From contig JACKQL020000016.1 of assembly GCA_018296165.2 (NCBI GenBank), positions 310,001 to 374,000 of the forward strand: a DNA stretch of 64,000 nucleotides. The letters are read 5' to 3'. The notes under the pieces were generated by a model that worked only from the letters and a program-made list of their open reading frames with translations, was not told where the DNA came from and searched no databases. Below are positions 22,447 to 34,050 of this stretch, in pieces; positions within the stretch are counted from its first letter, which is position 1, and each line of letters opens with the position of its first letter. Both the position numbers and the translations under genes were made by a program. The DNA is from Termitomyces sp. T153 (taxonomy: Eukaryota > Basidiomycota > Agaricomycetes > Agaricales > Lyophyllaceae).

Positions 22447-22659
22447 TTTTTTATTCTTTTATTTCCTTGCCCACTGAGGCTATGCCCTATGTCAAGGTCT
22501 ACTGTCTATCTATAGCCTGTATCTATCTCTCCTGTCTAGTGGATGTCTTCTATATCTGTGTGATAGTTGTGCCCAGAACTGGGCTTGAGTCTGTATTATG
22601 CTTTCTTTGGCAGAGTCTGTAAGTATAGTAGGTAAGATTAGTATGGTGCAAGTGGGTCA

Positions 22660-23480
22660 TTTAGCTCACTATTGGGTCTTGCCCATCTCCATGGTAACTG
22701 TCAGGTCTCCATAGGATTGTTCAAACTGTTTTGTTGCACAGACATATATGAATAGGACTTTGATTGCATTGGGGTTGCTGAGCAAGGTATTTAGAGCTTT
22801 GGGCCCTGGGCAGATTTCTATGTATACATTGGCTCTATGTGTGTCATGTGCATGGAAGTCTAGCAAGTAGTGGCAGACTGTCTCTGGAGTGTTGCTGCAG
22901 GCTGTGCATATGGGAGACTTGGCTTTTTGGATTTGGTGCAAGTATTGATTGAGTGGGCAGTGCCTAGTGTGGAGCTGAACTAGGAGGGATGTGTGCTTGT
23001 GTGGTGATGATTCTTGTGGCATTTGACATGTTTGGGTTGATGGCCTTGGCTTTTGTGAAGTGCAGTGATTGCAGGAGTGTTTCTCATGCCACTTCTCTCC
23101 ATCTTTCCTTGTGTCTCACAATTATGGCTGCCTTGGATTTTGGAAGTAGTTTCTGCAGGAATTGCAGTCCAGTCATGCTTGTCTTGTTGACCTCTGCCAC
23201 ATTCTTCACCTTTTTTTCTGCTCTCTTGTTGCCCAGGATGCCCTTGTGTCCCAGAGTCCAATGCAACCCCATGCTTGCATTCATTCAATCTGGTCTTTCT
23301 AATCCTATGTATACCTTTAAGTACCTCATCAACAAGATATTGCTCTGTTCCTGATCCCAGGTCCTGTAAGGCCTTTATGCCTACTTGATTATCTGATCTC
23401 ATTGTCACAGTCCTTACTGCTCTCATTGTCCACCTGCCTTTCAACTTCTTGCTCAACAGCTCCATTCACAACACCTGTCC
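22660..23480 (-). pseudogene. LINE RNase H and C-terminal zinc region
   Basis: The RNase H block GLHWTLGHKGILGNKRAEKK (23284-23220) corresponds to the W.PGH.GI.GNE.AD motif of LINE RNase H. Upstream is MRSDNQVGIKALQ (the Asp-containing SD.Q block). The C-terminal part (23022-22669) has SLLVQLHTRHCPLNQYLHQI, then CTACSNTPETVCHYLLDFHA, a Cys/His finger typical of fungal LINE C-termini. Frames are shifted and stops are present. Confidence 0.88.
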
Positions 23481-23899
23481 CACACATTTTCCTTCAAATA
23501 CTGTGTGTTCCTTCTCTGTTCCCAAGCATTTCATTGCTATCTTTGGTCTCTTGAACTCTCTGTACAACACTGTCATGGAACCTATCTTCCCCTTGTACCC
23601 TGATCCATCTGTATAGATCCTGATGTCCACCTCAATGTTTCACTCTCTCCTCTGCCTCCTCTACCATTCCATCAATTGTTATGCTCACTAGACACTCCCA
23701 TCCTAGGGACTTCCTCACAACATTGATTGTTTCCACCTTGTTGGGGCTGTCACCTAACACCTTTAAGATGTAGTGCAAGGGTGCTTGAGGTCTTTTCACA
23801 AACTTGGCTGCCTGTCTGGCAGGTATGTAGAGAGGATGTGTTTCTAGCATGCAGCTATTTGTGCTGTGGCTTCCACACAGATCTTCTGTATCCATATGT

Positions 23900-25046
23900 T
23901 CATGGGTAAGAATCTCACATGGGCATTGAGTAGGTTGTTCAGTGCAGTCTTTAGTGCCTCCAATGTCTGAAGGGCTCCCATCCTCTATACCCTTCCTACC
24001 TTTGCCTTAGCCCCTCTTGATTTCCTTATCAGCTTGCCATTTACTTTGATGTCTGGAATGCACCCAACATCAGGTGCATACAGCATTGTTGGTGCTACTA
24101 TCACTTTGTACATCCTTCTCACAAAAGTGCCTCTCATTCCCCATTTACCTTGACCAGTCTCTTTGTTTTTGTCACCACCATGGTCCTCTCACTATGTGCA
24201 AAGGCAGCATGTTCTTGAAACTGTAGTTCCTGGTCTACCATCATGCCAAGGAACTTGTGAACAGGTTTCACCATTATGTTTGTGCCTGCCACCCTGACAT
24301 TTGGCCTTCTTGCTGGTTTGAACTTTTCCCTCTGTGATGTCCCTTCCTCTTTGTCCTCAAGAACTCTACCCTTACAAATTCTCATCCTGTACAGCAAAAA
24401 GTGTGTGACTACCCATCTCTCCACTCCATCCTCCATCTCAATCATACTCTCCACCATTTTAGCCCCCTCCTCCATATCTTGTCCCTCTGCTGTGACCACC
24501 ACATTGATTGTAAATGAAGTCACTAGCTCCCCCTCTTTCTCCTTTGCTCCCTCTATCTGTCTAGCATTGTAAAAGTTGTAACATAGGCATGATGTATCAC
24601 ATCCTTGATCCAGTCCACTCTTGACCAGTATCATTGTCAATGTGTAGTCATCAAAGGAAATTACCATCTGCCTTCCTTCCAGCTGTGTCTTGAACTATTT
24701 CACCACCTCATTTGGTATGCCTCTGCTTCTCATGTCATGCACAAGGATCTCTGGGACCATATTGTGAAATGCCCCTTTGACATCTAAAAGAGTGCTACTA
24801 CCTCCTTCTTCCTCTGCTATGTGTTCTTGACAAATATAGTGGGTTTGTAGAGTGAGTCTGTTGTGGAGTGGCCTGGGCATCCTCCAAATCGATGTTTTGG
24901 GAGGATGTTGTGTTTCTCTGCCAGAAAAGTCAACTTTGTTTTCATACATGAGGCTAGTACCTTGGCAATTGTGTCAAGTAGTGCAATGGGTTGATACAAG
25001 TTTGAGTCAATATAATCATCCCTTGCTAGTTTCTTTATCACTTGTC
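23900..25046 (-). pseudogene. LINE reverse transcriptase (C-terminal two thirds), FDD intact
   Basis: Readable pieces: 25041-24817 (SNLYQPIALLDTIAKVLASC, KHRFGGCPGHSTTDSLY), 24949-24695 (LLDVKGAFHNMVPEILVHDM) and 24667-24134 (MVISFDDYTLTMI, then a long acidic insert and GMMVDQELQFQEHAAFA). The first Asp lies in LLDVKGAFHN and the catalytic pair in SFDDYT. The pair is encoded GAT GAC (24652-24647), has no CpG and is preserved. LTR1-C cuts the RT at 25046. Stops and shifts elsewhere kill the frame. Confidence 0.88.
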
Positions 25047-27292
25047 TGTCACAAACTGTTCCCAGAACCCTGGACCTTGTTCCCAGCCACTTTGCTCCCC
25101 TGGAGTTCCTCCCAACTCCCCCTTCAACTCCACCAACCTTTGTTCATCCACAGCACCCACTCTGGGTAACTCTGATGCTTCTCTGGCAAACCCCAGCAGC
25201 CCCCTGGCTAACTCTGATGCCTTCCTTGTAGCCTTCAATGCTTCCCCTGCCTATCCTGAGCCCCTGGGACCCTCCCCCACTGTTCCTAACACCAGTGTGC
25301 ATCACCAGTTTGTCATCCTGATGTACCCAACCAGCTCAGGAGCATCATGACAACCCTAGGATAGCCTACATCCCCAACTGATCCCATCAGTATATTGCTG
25401 CAGCCTGCCCCTTGATCACAACTGACACCTGTTGGCTCTGCATGCCCCCAGTGAGCCCTGCCACCAGACCCATTATCCCCAGAGCTGTCCCAGTAGTCAG
25501 TATATAAGTCATAGAGTAGCATCCCATACTCTGGTCTTGATATTGCCTTACCTGATGTGTTTCTGATTGTTTCTCTCTTGTGTTTCATGTTCTGTGTTAT
25601 GTTTTCCATGATCTCAGTCTCCTGGTCTTGTCTTGTCCCTATCTCCATCATTGTCTTGTTATCATTTTGTATCTCCACTTGAATCTATTCTTGTTCTTGT
25701 CTCAATCTCAACTTGACTCTGTCTCATCTTGTTCAACTCCATTTCTTTTATTGTGTTCAAGTCCTTTAAAAACCTTAACACTGATGTGCTCCTATGCCAC
25801 CTAGTGTCATGCAGGAAAGCTAAAAAGAGAACCCTGGCACTAGTCACTAGATAGGGTAGCTAGCAGTAGGAAGTTAATAGTAGAAGGCAAGTCAGTAACC
25901 ATCCCAGAGAACAAGAGCAAGAGCTGTGTTATAAGGTGAAGGGGAGAGGAGTTGCTATTGCTAGCCTAAGTCGCTAGTGATGGAAAGGAGAATGGGTGAA
26001 GGCAGGAAGCATTGCTAAGACAAAGTGAACTCTTAATGGTGGTAGGAGAGTGAGGGAATAGAATAGAGAGGGGGAAATGGTAATAGGAAGACAGAATTGG
26101 GGGACAAACATAAACTAGTCATTAGCTGCAATTGCTAATGTCACTAAGTCAAGATAATATGAAGGGCACCCACAGTTGGTACTGCACTAGGTCAAGATCA
26201 AAGTTGGTAAGACTTGTTAATGAGTTGAAGTTAACAGCAAGTAAAGGAATAGAATGAAGGTAGAGACAAAGTGTACTCTTAAGCTGGTAAGCTTAGAGAT
26301 AGACACATTCAGTTTGAGGGGGATCTATTCAATTCAATGATAAAGTGTCTATGTACAGGCAGTATTTATATGGTTCCAAAGTATAGTATGGGAAAGTAAG
26401 CAAATAGTCACCACTAGTGATGGCATCTGTCAATGTGTTTATAGTCTGTACAAGGCATCAGTCTATAACTAAGTGAAAAATGCTGTTCAAGTATGTTAGT
26501 CAACTCAACAAGGGGAATGATAGCAGAAGGTATGCATCTGGCAATATGTCCATATATGGTAAGAGAAAGCCATTTTGTCACCAGAGTCACTAGGATTGCT
26601 AAAGTCACTAAGAAAGGTCTCAGCCTTATGATTCTAGACCCAAGGTCCAGGCTCCATGTGATGTCCCTTGTGATCAATAAGTCTCATGGTCCAGGCTCCA
26701 TGTGATATCCCTTGTGATCAATAAATCTTATGGTCACTTAAGTCCTGTGCTAAGGCTACATTGGTCCAGACCTTAGGCTAGGCCCCATGTGCTTAATGTC
26801 ATGACTTGTGCCAAATTTAAAATAGTCAGCTGCTGCTAAGTCCAAAATGCCAAAAATGGTGCTCAGCAACAACTGGGTCTTATCAACGCCATTACAAACC
26901 CTGTGCTTATAGTTACAAACTTCAAACATTCATAAACCAACTCTGGACCTTGCTGATTGCTTGGCCCCAAGACCCATCAACATCAATTGATCCCTCATCA
27001 AACTCTGGCCCCACTCCCATCACTTGTGTAGCCTCCATTTGCCCTGCACTTCCAATACTCACTTCTGGACTCATGCCTGATAGCCTCTCAAGCCCAACCC
27101 CTTGCTTGCATCTTGTCTTAGACTCCCCTGGACCACCCCAGACTTGTTCAAACCACTCCCCTCTGCTTATCCTTACAAGTATCTGAAGTCCAGACTGTCC
27201 CTGAATGCCAGGTTATCAGTGCAGGATGTTGCATCTGCCTAGTAAGGACTTGCCCAGTGTAGCTGAGCCCCCATGGTCAGTGGAACCTGACA
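25047..27292 (+). repeat. Solo LTR, family LTR1 (copy C), with nested LTR2
   Basis: Begins TGTCACAAACTG (25047) and ends GGAACCTGACA (27292). Without the nested LTR2 it is 1142 bp. Flanks TTGTC (25042-25046) and CTGTC (27293-27297) are a 5-bp duplication with one transition. TATATAAG is at 25501-25508. It lies inside the LINE RT. Confidence 0.92.
25782..26885 (+). repeat. Solo LTR, family LTR2 (copy 1), nested in LTR1-C
   Basis: 1104 bp, begins TGATGTGCTCCTATG and ends GGGTCTTATCA. Copies at 61786-62867 (+) and 58735-59880 (-) share both ends and internal blocks. Flanking tetramers ACAC and ACGC fit a 4-bp target duplication with one transition. CpG-poor. Confidence 0.88.
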
Positions 27293-28980
27293 CTGTCCAG
27301 GTATACACCAAGTGTGAGTGTGGCCCTGAATACTGCCCAAGGCATGGGACTAGGGTATACCTTGTCTTTATGATCACCACATTGGGAATTCCATTTGGCC
27401 CTGGGGCTTTATGAGGTCAAAGCTTTGCTACCACTGCATATATCTCCTTATTGGTTATTGGCATTCACTCAAAAGCTGCCAGTGGGTATTGATGTTCTTC
27501 TGGGATGTTGTAGTTCTCTGGTTTTTTGTAAAAGAATACCTTGTTGAATAGTTTTGCTTTCTCCTGGTTTTATTCCACCTCTCTGGTTCTGTTACCAATT
27601 CTTTTGCTGAGTGCCAGTACCCTCATGCTCCTTCCATCCAATGGTGCTGCTGTCACAAAGTTCTTTGCATTCCACACTGACTTCACATTCATGCTTTTTA
27701 GCCATTTCTCCCAGTGTGTCCTCTTTGCATCTTTGATTGCCTCCCCATAGTCATTCCTTGCTCTCCTGAACACCTCATGTGCTGGGTGATTGACTTCTGC
27801 CATCCACCTCTACAACTCCCTGCCCAGTACTTGTGCCTTGGCTCTCATCCTTGACAGATCCTTATTCCACCACCTCTTCCCATAGGGTGTCTCCTGCCTC
27901 CTCTGCACCTTTGCCTCCACTGTTTTCTTCAATGTGTCCATGATCCTGTCAAGCCTCTCTTCTATTTCCTCCTTCAAGTTAACCCTAGTCTTTGGTATCC
28001 TCTCCAGCTGCTCTCCAAAATCCTTCTCAAATCCCTCCCAGTTAATCTCCCTAAAGTTCCAATCTTTCTCCTCCTCTCTTCTTCCTACTGCTGCCTCCAT
28101 GACTGTGATGATCAAGAAATGGTCCACTCTAGGGCACTGGTCATGCCACAACACCTTGCACCTTACTATTCTGCTCTGTAAGTTGTCAGTGGCAAATATG
28201 TTATCAGAAAGAGTGAAGTTTTTTGTGATATTGGCTTTGAGTATTGAGACACCTAGCCACAATGTCATCACCATCAGCAAACAAATGAGATCTTCTGCTT
28301 TGTTTAGGTTTTGGCAGGTGAACAGATGCCTGTTTTTAGAGTCATCCTAGATTGGGTGATGACAATTGAAATCACCCACCCATATATCCAATCCATTCCT
28401 CCCTTGTGTTGCTCTACCTGCCTTACTATCAAGGAAGAACTCCAATGCCCTCATGCTCCTCAAGTGGTTGCATGTGTTATAGATGTTGAAGATTTGCAGT
28501 ATCCATTCTCTGGTTTGATGCATATTGCCACTACATTGGTGCTGTCAATATTGAGTCTTGGCCATGAGTCTGTTATCAGTCTTGTGCTAACCATCATTAC
28601 TGCCCTTGATTTGCTTGCCTTGCTCTTGTTGTGGTTCTTTGGGTATATCAGTCTCCACTTGCATGTCATTCTTGATTTTTTGTTGAAATTGTAGTATAGT
28701 TCTGGTAGACAAATGATATCAATTCTGTCACTTATTGCCTAGAGTACTGCATGTTGGATGGTCAGTGATTTATTCACATTCTGTTGCCAGATTGTCAGTC
28801 TGTCAACTCAAGGCTGCTTGTGATCTCTTTTGTTTCTGTTCATTGTGATGCTGGTGATGGCTCTTGCAATCCACTCCTGTATGCTGCCAGCTCACTCATG
28901 AGCTTGTTGAATCTGTTGTCAAGTGCTTTAGACCTTGTGAGCAGGGAGTGTCCTCTGTCTGTGCCTTGGGAATTCAACAT
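27293..28980 (-). pseudogene. LINE ORF2 start: endonuclease, linker and RT N-terminus
   Basis: Right to left: an apurinic-like endonuclease region with LTIWQQNVNKSLTIQHAVL (~28790-28740), IDIICLPELYYNFN (catalytic Glu region), WRLIYPKNHNKSK, SRAVMMVSTRLITDSWPRL (28669-28560), and the WNFREINWEGFEKDF and MRAKAQVLGREL linker (28080-27810). Then come the basic linker HEVFRRARNDYGEAIKDAK (27780-27720) and the RT entry region down to 27293, where LTR1-C interrupts. Stops separate the pieces. The endonuclease would nick target DNA for target-primed reverse transcription. Confidence 0.85.
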
Positions 28981-29646
28981 CTGTCATAACCCACTCCTAG
29001 AACACCCCACTTTCCTAGAGTCCCCCCCAACACCCCCTTGACTCACCTGATCTTTGTTCCACCACTGTTCCCATCCCAGCTAACTCTGATGCTTCCCTGG
29101 AAAACCCCAATGGCCCCCTGGCAAACCCTGATGCATTTCCTGCAGGCCCCAATACTTTCCCTTCCCCTCCTGAGCCCCTGGAACCCTCCCAACACTGTTC
29201 CTGATCCCAGTGTATGTCACTGACTTGTTACCACAGTTTACACAACCAAGTCTGAAACATCACAACAACCCCAGGGCAGCCTGCATTCCCATCAGATCCC
29301 ATCAGTATATCACTGCAGCCCACCAACTAATCATAACTGACACCCATCAACTCTGCACAGCCCTGACAAGCCCTGCTGCTAGACCCACTATCCCCAGAGG
29401 AGTTCCAGTAGCTAGTATATAAGTCATAGGGTAGCATCCATTACACTAGTCTTGATATTGCTTTACTTGTTTACCTGTGGTTACTTGTTTCTTGTTATGT
29501 TTGTCTCTGTTACATTTCCCAGTCTTGTCTCTGTTTTCTATTTATTTTCTATTTCTAGTCTCACATCTCAATCTATCACTCTTGTCTCTGTCTCATCTTG
29601 ACTCTGTCTCACCTTGTCTGCCTCAGTTTCTTTTATTGTTGCCTAA

Positions 29647-30382
29647 TGTCAGGATCCCTTGACCCTAGGGGGGCTCCTACAGAGCAAAAAAACTGCCTGG
29701 GCAGACTTGATAGCCAACAAGTATGTGGTTGAGTTGAGAAATAAGAGAACTGGGAAAGATAAACCTGGAAACTGATAGATTGAAGAGAAAGAGACAGGAG
29801 GATGAACAGAAATAAAAAGCAGACACAATAGGTAATCTCAAGACTGGAGTGTAGCTACAGACTAGAGGACCTTATATAGCTGTAAGACACTACCAAAGGG
29901 GGAAGCTGGAAGTGATCTAAGTCAGGTGGGAGTGATCTAACACAAGTGGAAGTGATCTAAGTTAAGTGGAAGTGATTTAAGTCAGTTGGAAGTAATCTGA
30001 GTCAGGTGGAAGTGATCTAAGTCATAGCAGGAAGTGATCTAAGTCATGAGGAAGTGATTTGGAAGAAGGGAAGCAATCCTGAAAGTGATCTGGGATAGGT
30101 GGAAGTTGGGATAGGTGGAAGTAATCTGGAACCTGTGGAAGTGATCAGGGACAGGTGGAAGTCATCTGGAACTTGTGGAAGTCATCTGAGCCTGTGGACA
30201 TGATCTGGAACAGGAAAAGTGGTCCTAGGAGTGGCTAAAACCTGAATGTGGCTGAAACAGGACTGTGGCTGAGATCTGGGTGGCTGAGATCTGGGGGTGT
30301 AGCTGAGATCCAGAGAAGGACTGTATAGAATCTGAGGTTGGATAATGGTGAAGAGAAGGGGAAAATGGTATGGGTCCTGACA
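29647..30382 (+). repeat. Solo LTR, family LTR3, nested in LTR1-D
   Basis: 736 bp with good inverted ends TGTCAGGATCCC ... GGGTCCTGACA. It interrupts LTR1-D, whose sequence continues on both sides when compared with other LTR1 copies. Flanks CCTAA and TATAA match at three of five bases. It contains a 20-bp minisatellite. Only one copy is seen in the window. Confidence 0.8.
29911..30220 (+). repeat. 20-bp minisatellite inside LTR3
   Basis: About 16 degenerate tandem units of the form AGTGATCTAAGTCAGGTGGA. The first seven follow the AAGTCA version and later units drift to CTGGAACCTGTGGA and GGGATAGGTGGA versions. Confidence 0.9.
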
Positions 30383-30804
30383 TATAAGCTCCTTTCAACT
30401 TTAACACTGTTACAAACTCCACACATAAGGTACAACCCTCAAACATTCATAATTAACTCTGGACCTCACTCTATGCTTAGCCCTGGAACCCATCATCATT
30501 AATTGATCCCCCATCGATCTCTGGCCCCACTCCCATCACTTATGTGGCCTCCACTTCCCCCACACCCTCTGTATTTGCCTCTGGACTTGTACCTGAGTCT
30601 TCTCCAAACCCAACCCTTCTTACCTTGTCTTAGACTCCTACAGACCATCCTGGACTTGCTCAGACCACTTCCCTTAACTCATCCTCACAAGTACCTGAAG
30701 TCTGGACCACCCCAGAATGCTAGGTTATAAGCACAGGACATCATGTCTGCCTAGTAAGGACTCACCCAGTTAAGCTAAACCCCCATGGTCAGCAGAACCT
30801 GACA

Positions 30805-32450
30805 GCATCCCCCTGCTCTATTTCACCCCATCTGAAGCTGGTTAGTCTAGTCTGGGTTAGTGACTTCTGGCCTCCCTTAGTCTAGCAGGTCTCCTGTACC
30901 ACCCTGCCATTGTCTACTGGCTGTTTTTTTGGCCACCTCCTCCTTCTCCTGGTGTGCCTCTAACTATCCTACCATGGCCAACTCTATGGTATGTGATTCC
31001 TCTAATGACTCCCCCCATTGTGGCTGGGCTGTCACATGCCCCCCTTCTTGGAGTCTGCATCCTGGGCTCTCTGATCTTTGTCCATGTCCATGATTCCTTA
31101 GTGGAACAATACTTGTATCACATCTCTGGAGTTTTGTCAAGTAGACACATCTTAGCTTTTACAAAACTTGGACATGTTCTCACAGAGGTTGCATGGTCAT
31201 GGCATACTCTCCTTGCCTTGTAGTCCTTAGGGTCTGTCACCCTGGAATCTCTGGTTTTGTGCTCCCTTGCACATAATCCACAAGTGTCTTTTTCCTGTTA
31301 GTAATCTTTGGTTAAATGTCCTCTCCTGTACCTCTGACATTTCAGGCAAAGTTTTGGCTCCTGGTCCATCTTTTATGCTGGCACCCTCTTCCCCTTGATA
31401 ACAAGTCCTTGTCATATGGCATTGTTGTCTCCATTGTCAGTGTTGCACAAGATAATAAAGTGGGCTACTTTTTGTGCAGAGTTAGTTCTGGTATGCAGAG
31501 TGTGAGCCCACCTTGCCACTACCAAGTTCCCTGAGTGCAGCCCATTGTTCATCTCTATCTCCCTTAGTTTTGGCTCCAGTTGGTTTCCTGGCAATGTGGG
31601 TACAAATTCAATGAATACCTGGTAAGTTCTGTTCTTCACCTTTGCATCAGTGCCTACTTTCTTCAAGAAGAGGGGATGAACATCTTTCTTGGCCAGCCAG
31701 TCTGCTGCTTTGTGGGTGCTCAGCTTATGGAGAACTCCCCCATTTTTCAATCTGCACACTGCATTGAATTCTACCTTGGGTGCATCTAGCCCTGCAATGA
31801 CCATGAGGTTCTTTGCCATGTTTGCTTTGGCAATCAGATCTTTCTCCATCAGATCCTTTATGGAGAAAGTACACAATCAATTGTCTAGCCTTGTTGCATG
31901 CTTGTTCAAATATTTCTTTGAATTTGGCTTGTTTAACAGTGTCTGTGTATGTGGGTTTCCTCTCTGCTACCCCCTCTCCTGTTCATCCCTCTGACCCCTT
32001 GCCAGCTCCAGTAGCTGGCCCTCCTTAAGCTCAGTCTTCTCCATCCTCTCTCTTTCCTGCTCAGCCATTTTCCTCACTGTCTTCACTGAAACTTCTGCTA
32101 AGGTCTCTAGCATCTCTTTGTACCCCTCCATAGCTCTCTCCAATGCCTCTGCAATCCCTTTTTCTGTCTCCTTTGTCACTGTATATTCCAGCCAGTACAT
32201 GATAGCTTGCATGCCATCTTGAAGTTTGGCAGGTGTGTCCAGCTTTCTCAATAGCTGTAGCAGTGCTGTTTTGAGCACACTGATGTCTGGATTGCTCACT
32301 AGTCTGTTAGTGAGCCCATTGTCATTTAACCATTCTTTTGTGCTGTCTATTGTAGTGAACTTTCAAACTCTTGTTCTACTGTAGCTCTCTCATGTGAGTT
32401 GTCTGGGTCAATGGTTTGGTTTGTCTGCCTCTGCCTCCTCCCAGGAGCAT
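30805..32450 (-). pseudogene. LINE ORF1 (Gag-like)
   Basis: Right to left: N-terminal helical region at 32299-31967 (ISVLKTALLQLLRKLDTPAK, QDGMQAIMYWLEYTVTKETE, then a long Glu/Lys-rich likely coiled coil EKGIAEALERAMEGYKEML), an RNA-binding-like region at 31876-31412 (IKDLMEKDLIAKANMAKNLM, FNAVCRLKNGGVLHKLSTHK, YQVFIEFVPT, ARWAHTLHTRTNSAQKVAHF), and a decayed Cys-rich zinc-knuckle region at 31415-31227. This is the architecture of ORF1 in Agaricomycete LINEs: an RNA-binding nucleoprotein of the retrotransposition particle. Stops and frameshifts join the pieces. Confidence 0.85.
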
Positions 32451-32584
32451 GCTTTGGTCTGCTGGTATGTATATGAGTTATGTATAAAGTACAAGTAAAT
32501 ATAGGAGGTTTTTGTACTTCTAATCTGCCTTTTCCCTGTTTCTGTGGTCCCTTGGAATGTAGTAGCTCAACTTCCCATGATGTG

Positions 32585-32736
32585 TGTCATAACCCACTCC
32601 TGGACCTCTGAACCTCTCCCCCTTCAACCTCACCCCCTCTGGAGTGACCTGCCCCCACCTTTGTTCACTCATGGTGCCCACCTTGGCTAACTCCAATGCT
32701 TCTCTGGAAAACCCCAACAGCCCCCTGGCAAACCCC
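32585..32736 (+). repeat. Truncated LTR1 fragment (copy E)
   Basis: The first ~150 bp of LTR1 (TGTCATAACCCACTCCTGG ... CTGGCAAACCCC), then abrupt change to Gypsy protease sequence. The rest of the LTR is missing. It sits between the 5' end of the LINE and the protease part of Gy2. Confidence 0.8.
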
Positions 32737-33050
32737 AGGATCCAGGAGGTTGAAATCAGCATAAGAAAAATGCCCAGCATGACAGGCATGCATAGTGGCA
32801 TGCTTGCAAACTTTTGCTCTGTGCTTGTAGGCTTCCTTGGCACAATTCATGCAACAATGAAGACAGTGACCTCATCTCCACTTTGCCCTTAGTCCAGTCA
32901 ATCTTGGGGTTATGTTCATATCACCAGGTGAATCCCAAGATCATGTCCTGCTTTTCCAAACTAGTAATGGCAAAAGCAGCTCACTCCAAGTGGTCCTGGT
33001 AGCAAAGAACTGAATTAAAGGATGCCATGGCCAAACCAGCTCTAAACCTA
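32737..33050 (-). pseudogene. Gypsy protease C-terminal part, probably Gy2
   Basis: The minus strand reads AAFAITSLEKQDMILGFTW, then YEHNPKIDWTKGKVEMRSL. This is the conserved C-terminal region of Gypsy retropepsin in the same group as Gy2 (ITSLGK.D.ILG..WL..HNP.IDW). It lies on the same strand as Gy2 RT and in the expected order across the LINE, so it is probably the same element. A stop is present and the active-site DTG region is not readable. Confidence 0.75.
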
Positions 33051-34050
33051 TATGCTCAGGCCAAGCCAGCACTGTTGCTGGTGCTATAGAGAGGCCCTCA
33101 CTACTGCCTGTGCAAAAAGTGAAGCTGCCAGCATTATAGCTGACAGGCTTGCAGCCAGATCTGCCTACAGAAAGCTACACATCCCTCATCTCAAGTGCAA
33201 TAAAAGGGGATACTCAAACAGAAAATTGGGCCTCACCTTCCCTGGGGATGTCATGACCAAATGTGTGCAATATGTCCCCCAAAATATCTTTGGTTATCAT
33301 GAGGACATGGGGGCTAAAGCCTTTGCAAGCAGGTTGGCCCTCTAAAGGGGAGCAAGAAGGTAAGCTATCACATGGGGAGCCCAGGGGATTGGGTGTTGAG
33401 TGCACCCTCCTTCCTTCCAGATCCTGGGCTTGAGCAGGGGTGCTTGGACCAGGCAGTGGTTTATGAGAGGCAGGAGCCCTACTCCTCCATCCACTCAGGC
33501 AAGTATGATTTGGAGGAGGTTTGGTAGGGGAGGGGGCAGGGTCACACTGCCAGCACCAACATGGGGTCATCTGCCAAGGGCAGATCATATGTGCTCCCTC
33601 AGGCCAAGGAGGCCTGAGTGGCAGAAATTGTGCCAAAGGGCAGTCTCATGGGAGTGAAGTCCTCCCTACAACTGAGCCAGGAGTGGGCACAGGCCAAAAA
33701 ACCAATAGAGAGGCCTCCATTCTCACTCCAGGGTTGGCTTTACTGGGTGCATTCATCTCAGCTCTTCCTCTTCCCAATTCCAGCCTAGCCTAACCCTTGA
33801 GGAGCACATCTATTAGATGTTCACCATCTCCAGCCAAACAGGCCAATGCCCCCAAATGTAAAGCTTCTTTTGAGATTGAAGTGAGTGAAGATGGCTGCAG
33901 GATAAAAGGGGAGGGCTGCTGAGAGTTGCCCTCCCCCCCCCCCACACTCAGCTCTGGCTACAAGCAGACATAAAAGTGCACATGGCAATGAAGTGAGAAT
34001 GATTGCAGAAGACATTAAGCTGCTGTTGCAACACATAGTCTACAAGTACA
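33050..34050 (+). other. Unrecognised coding-like repeat region
   Basis: On the + strand three adjacent open pieces have non-random composition: 33052-33345 (ADRLAARSAYRKLHIPHLKC, LGLTFPGDVMTKCVQYVPQN, FGYHEDMGAKAFASRLAL), 33400-33657 and 33521-33793 (GLALLGAFISALPLP). They would make a protein of ~250 residues if frameshifts are allowed. I do not recognise a domain. A C-run of 13 is at ~33934. The minus strand of the same segment is also open (33636-33214) but is Pro-rich and looks like an antisense shadow. Confidence 0.3.

Larger units (their letters stand above)
28982..30804 (+). repeat. Solo LTR, family LTR1 (copy D), with nested LTR3
   Basis: Begins TGTCATAACCC (28982) and ends AGAACCTGACA (30804). 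It is 1087 bp without the nested LTR3. Flanks ACATC (28977-28981) and GCATC (30805-30809) give a 5-bp duplication with one transition. It separates LINE ORF1 from the endonuclease. Confidence 0.92.
22447..32565 (-). mobile_element. Decayed two-ORF LINE, interrupted by two solo LTRs
   Basis: Right to left: 5' region and ORF1 (~32450-30805), solo LTR1-D (30804-28982), endonuclease (28980-27810), linker and RT start (27800-27293), solo LTR1-C (27292-25047), RT (25046-23900), RNase H (23470-23050), C-terminal Cys domain (23022-22660), and an A-rich tail at 22450-22465 (minus strand AATAAAAGAATAAAAAAA). Without the two LTR insertions (about 4.07 kb with their nested elements) the LINE is ~6.0 kb, near full length. 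The tail joins Gy2 RT directly, so the LINE inserted into or beside Gy2. All frames are broken. Confidence 0.9.
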
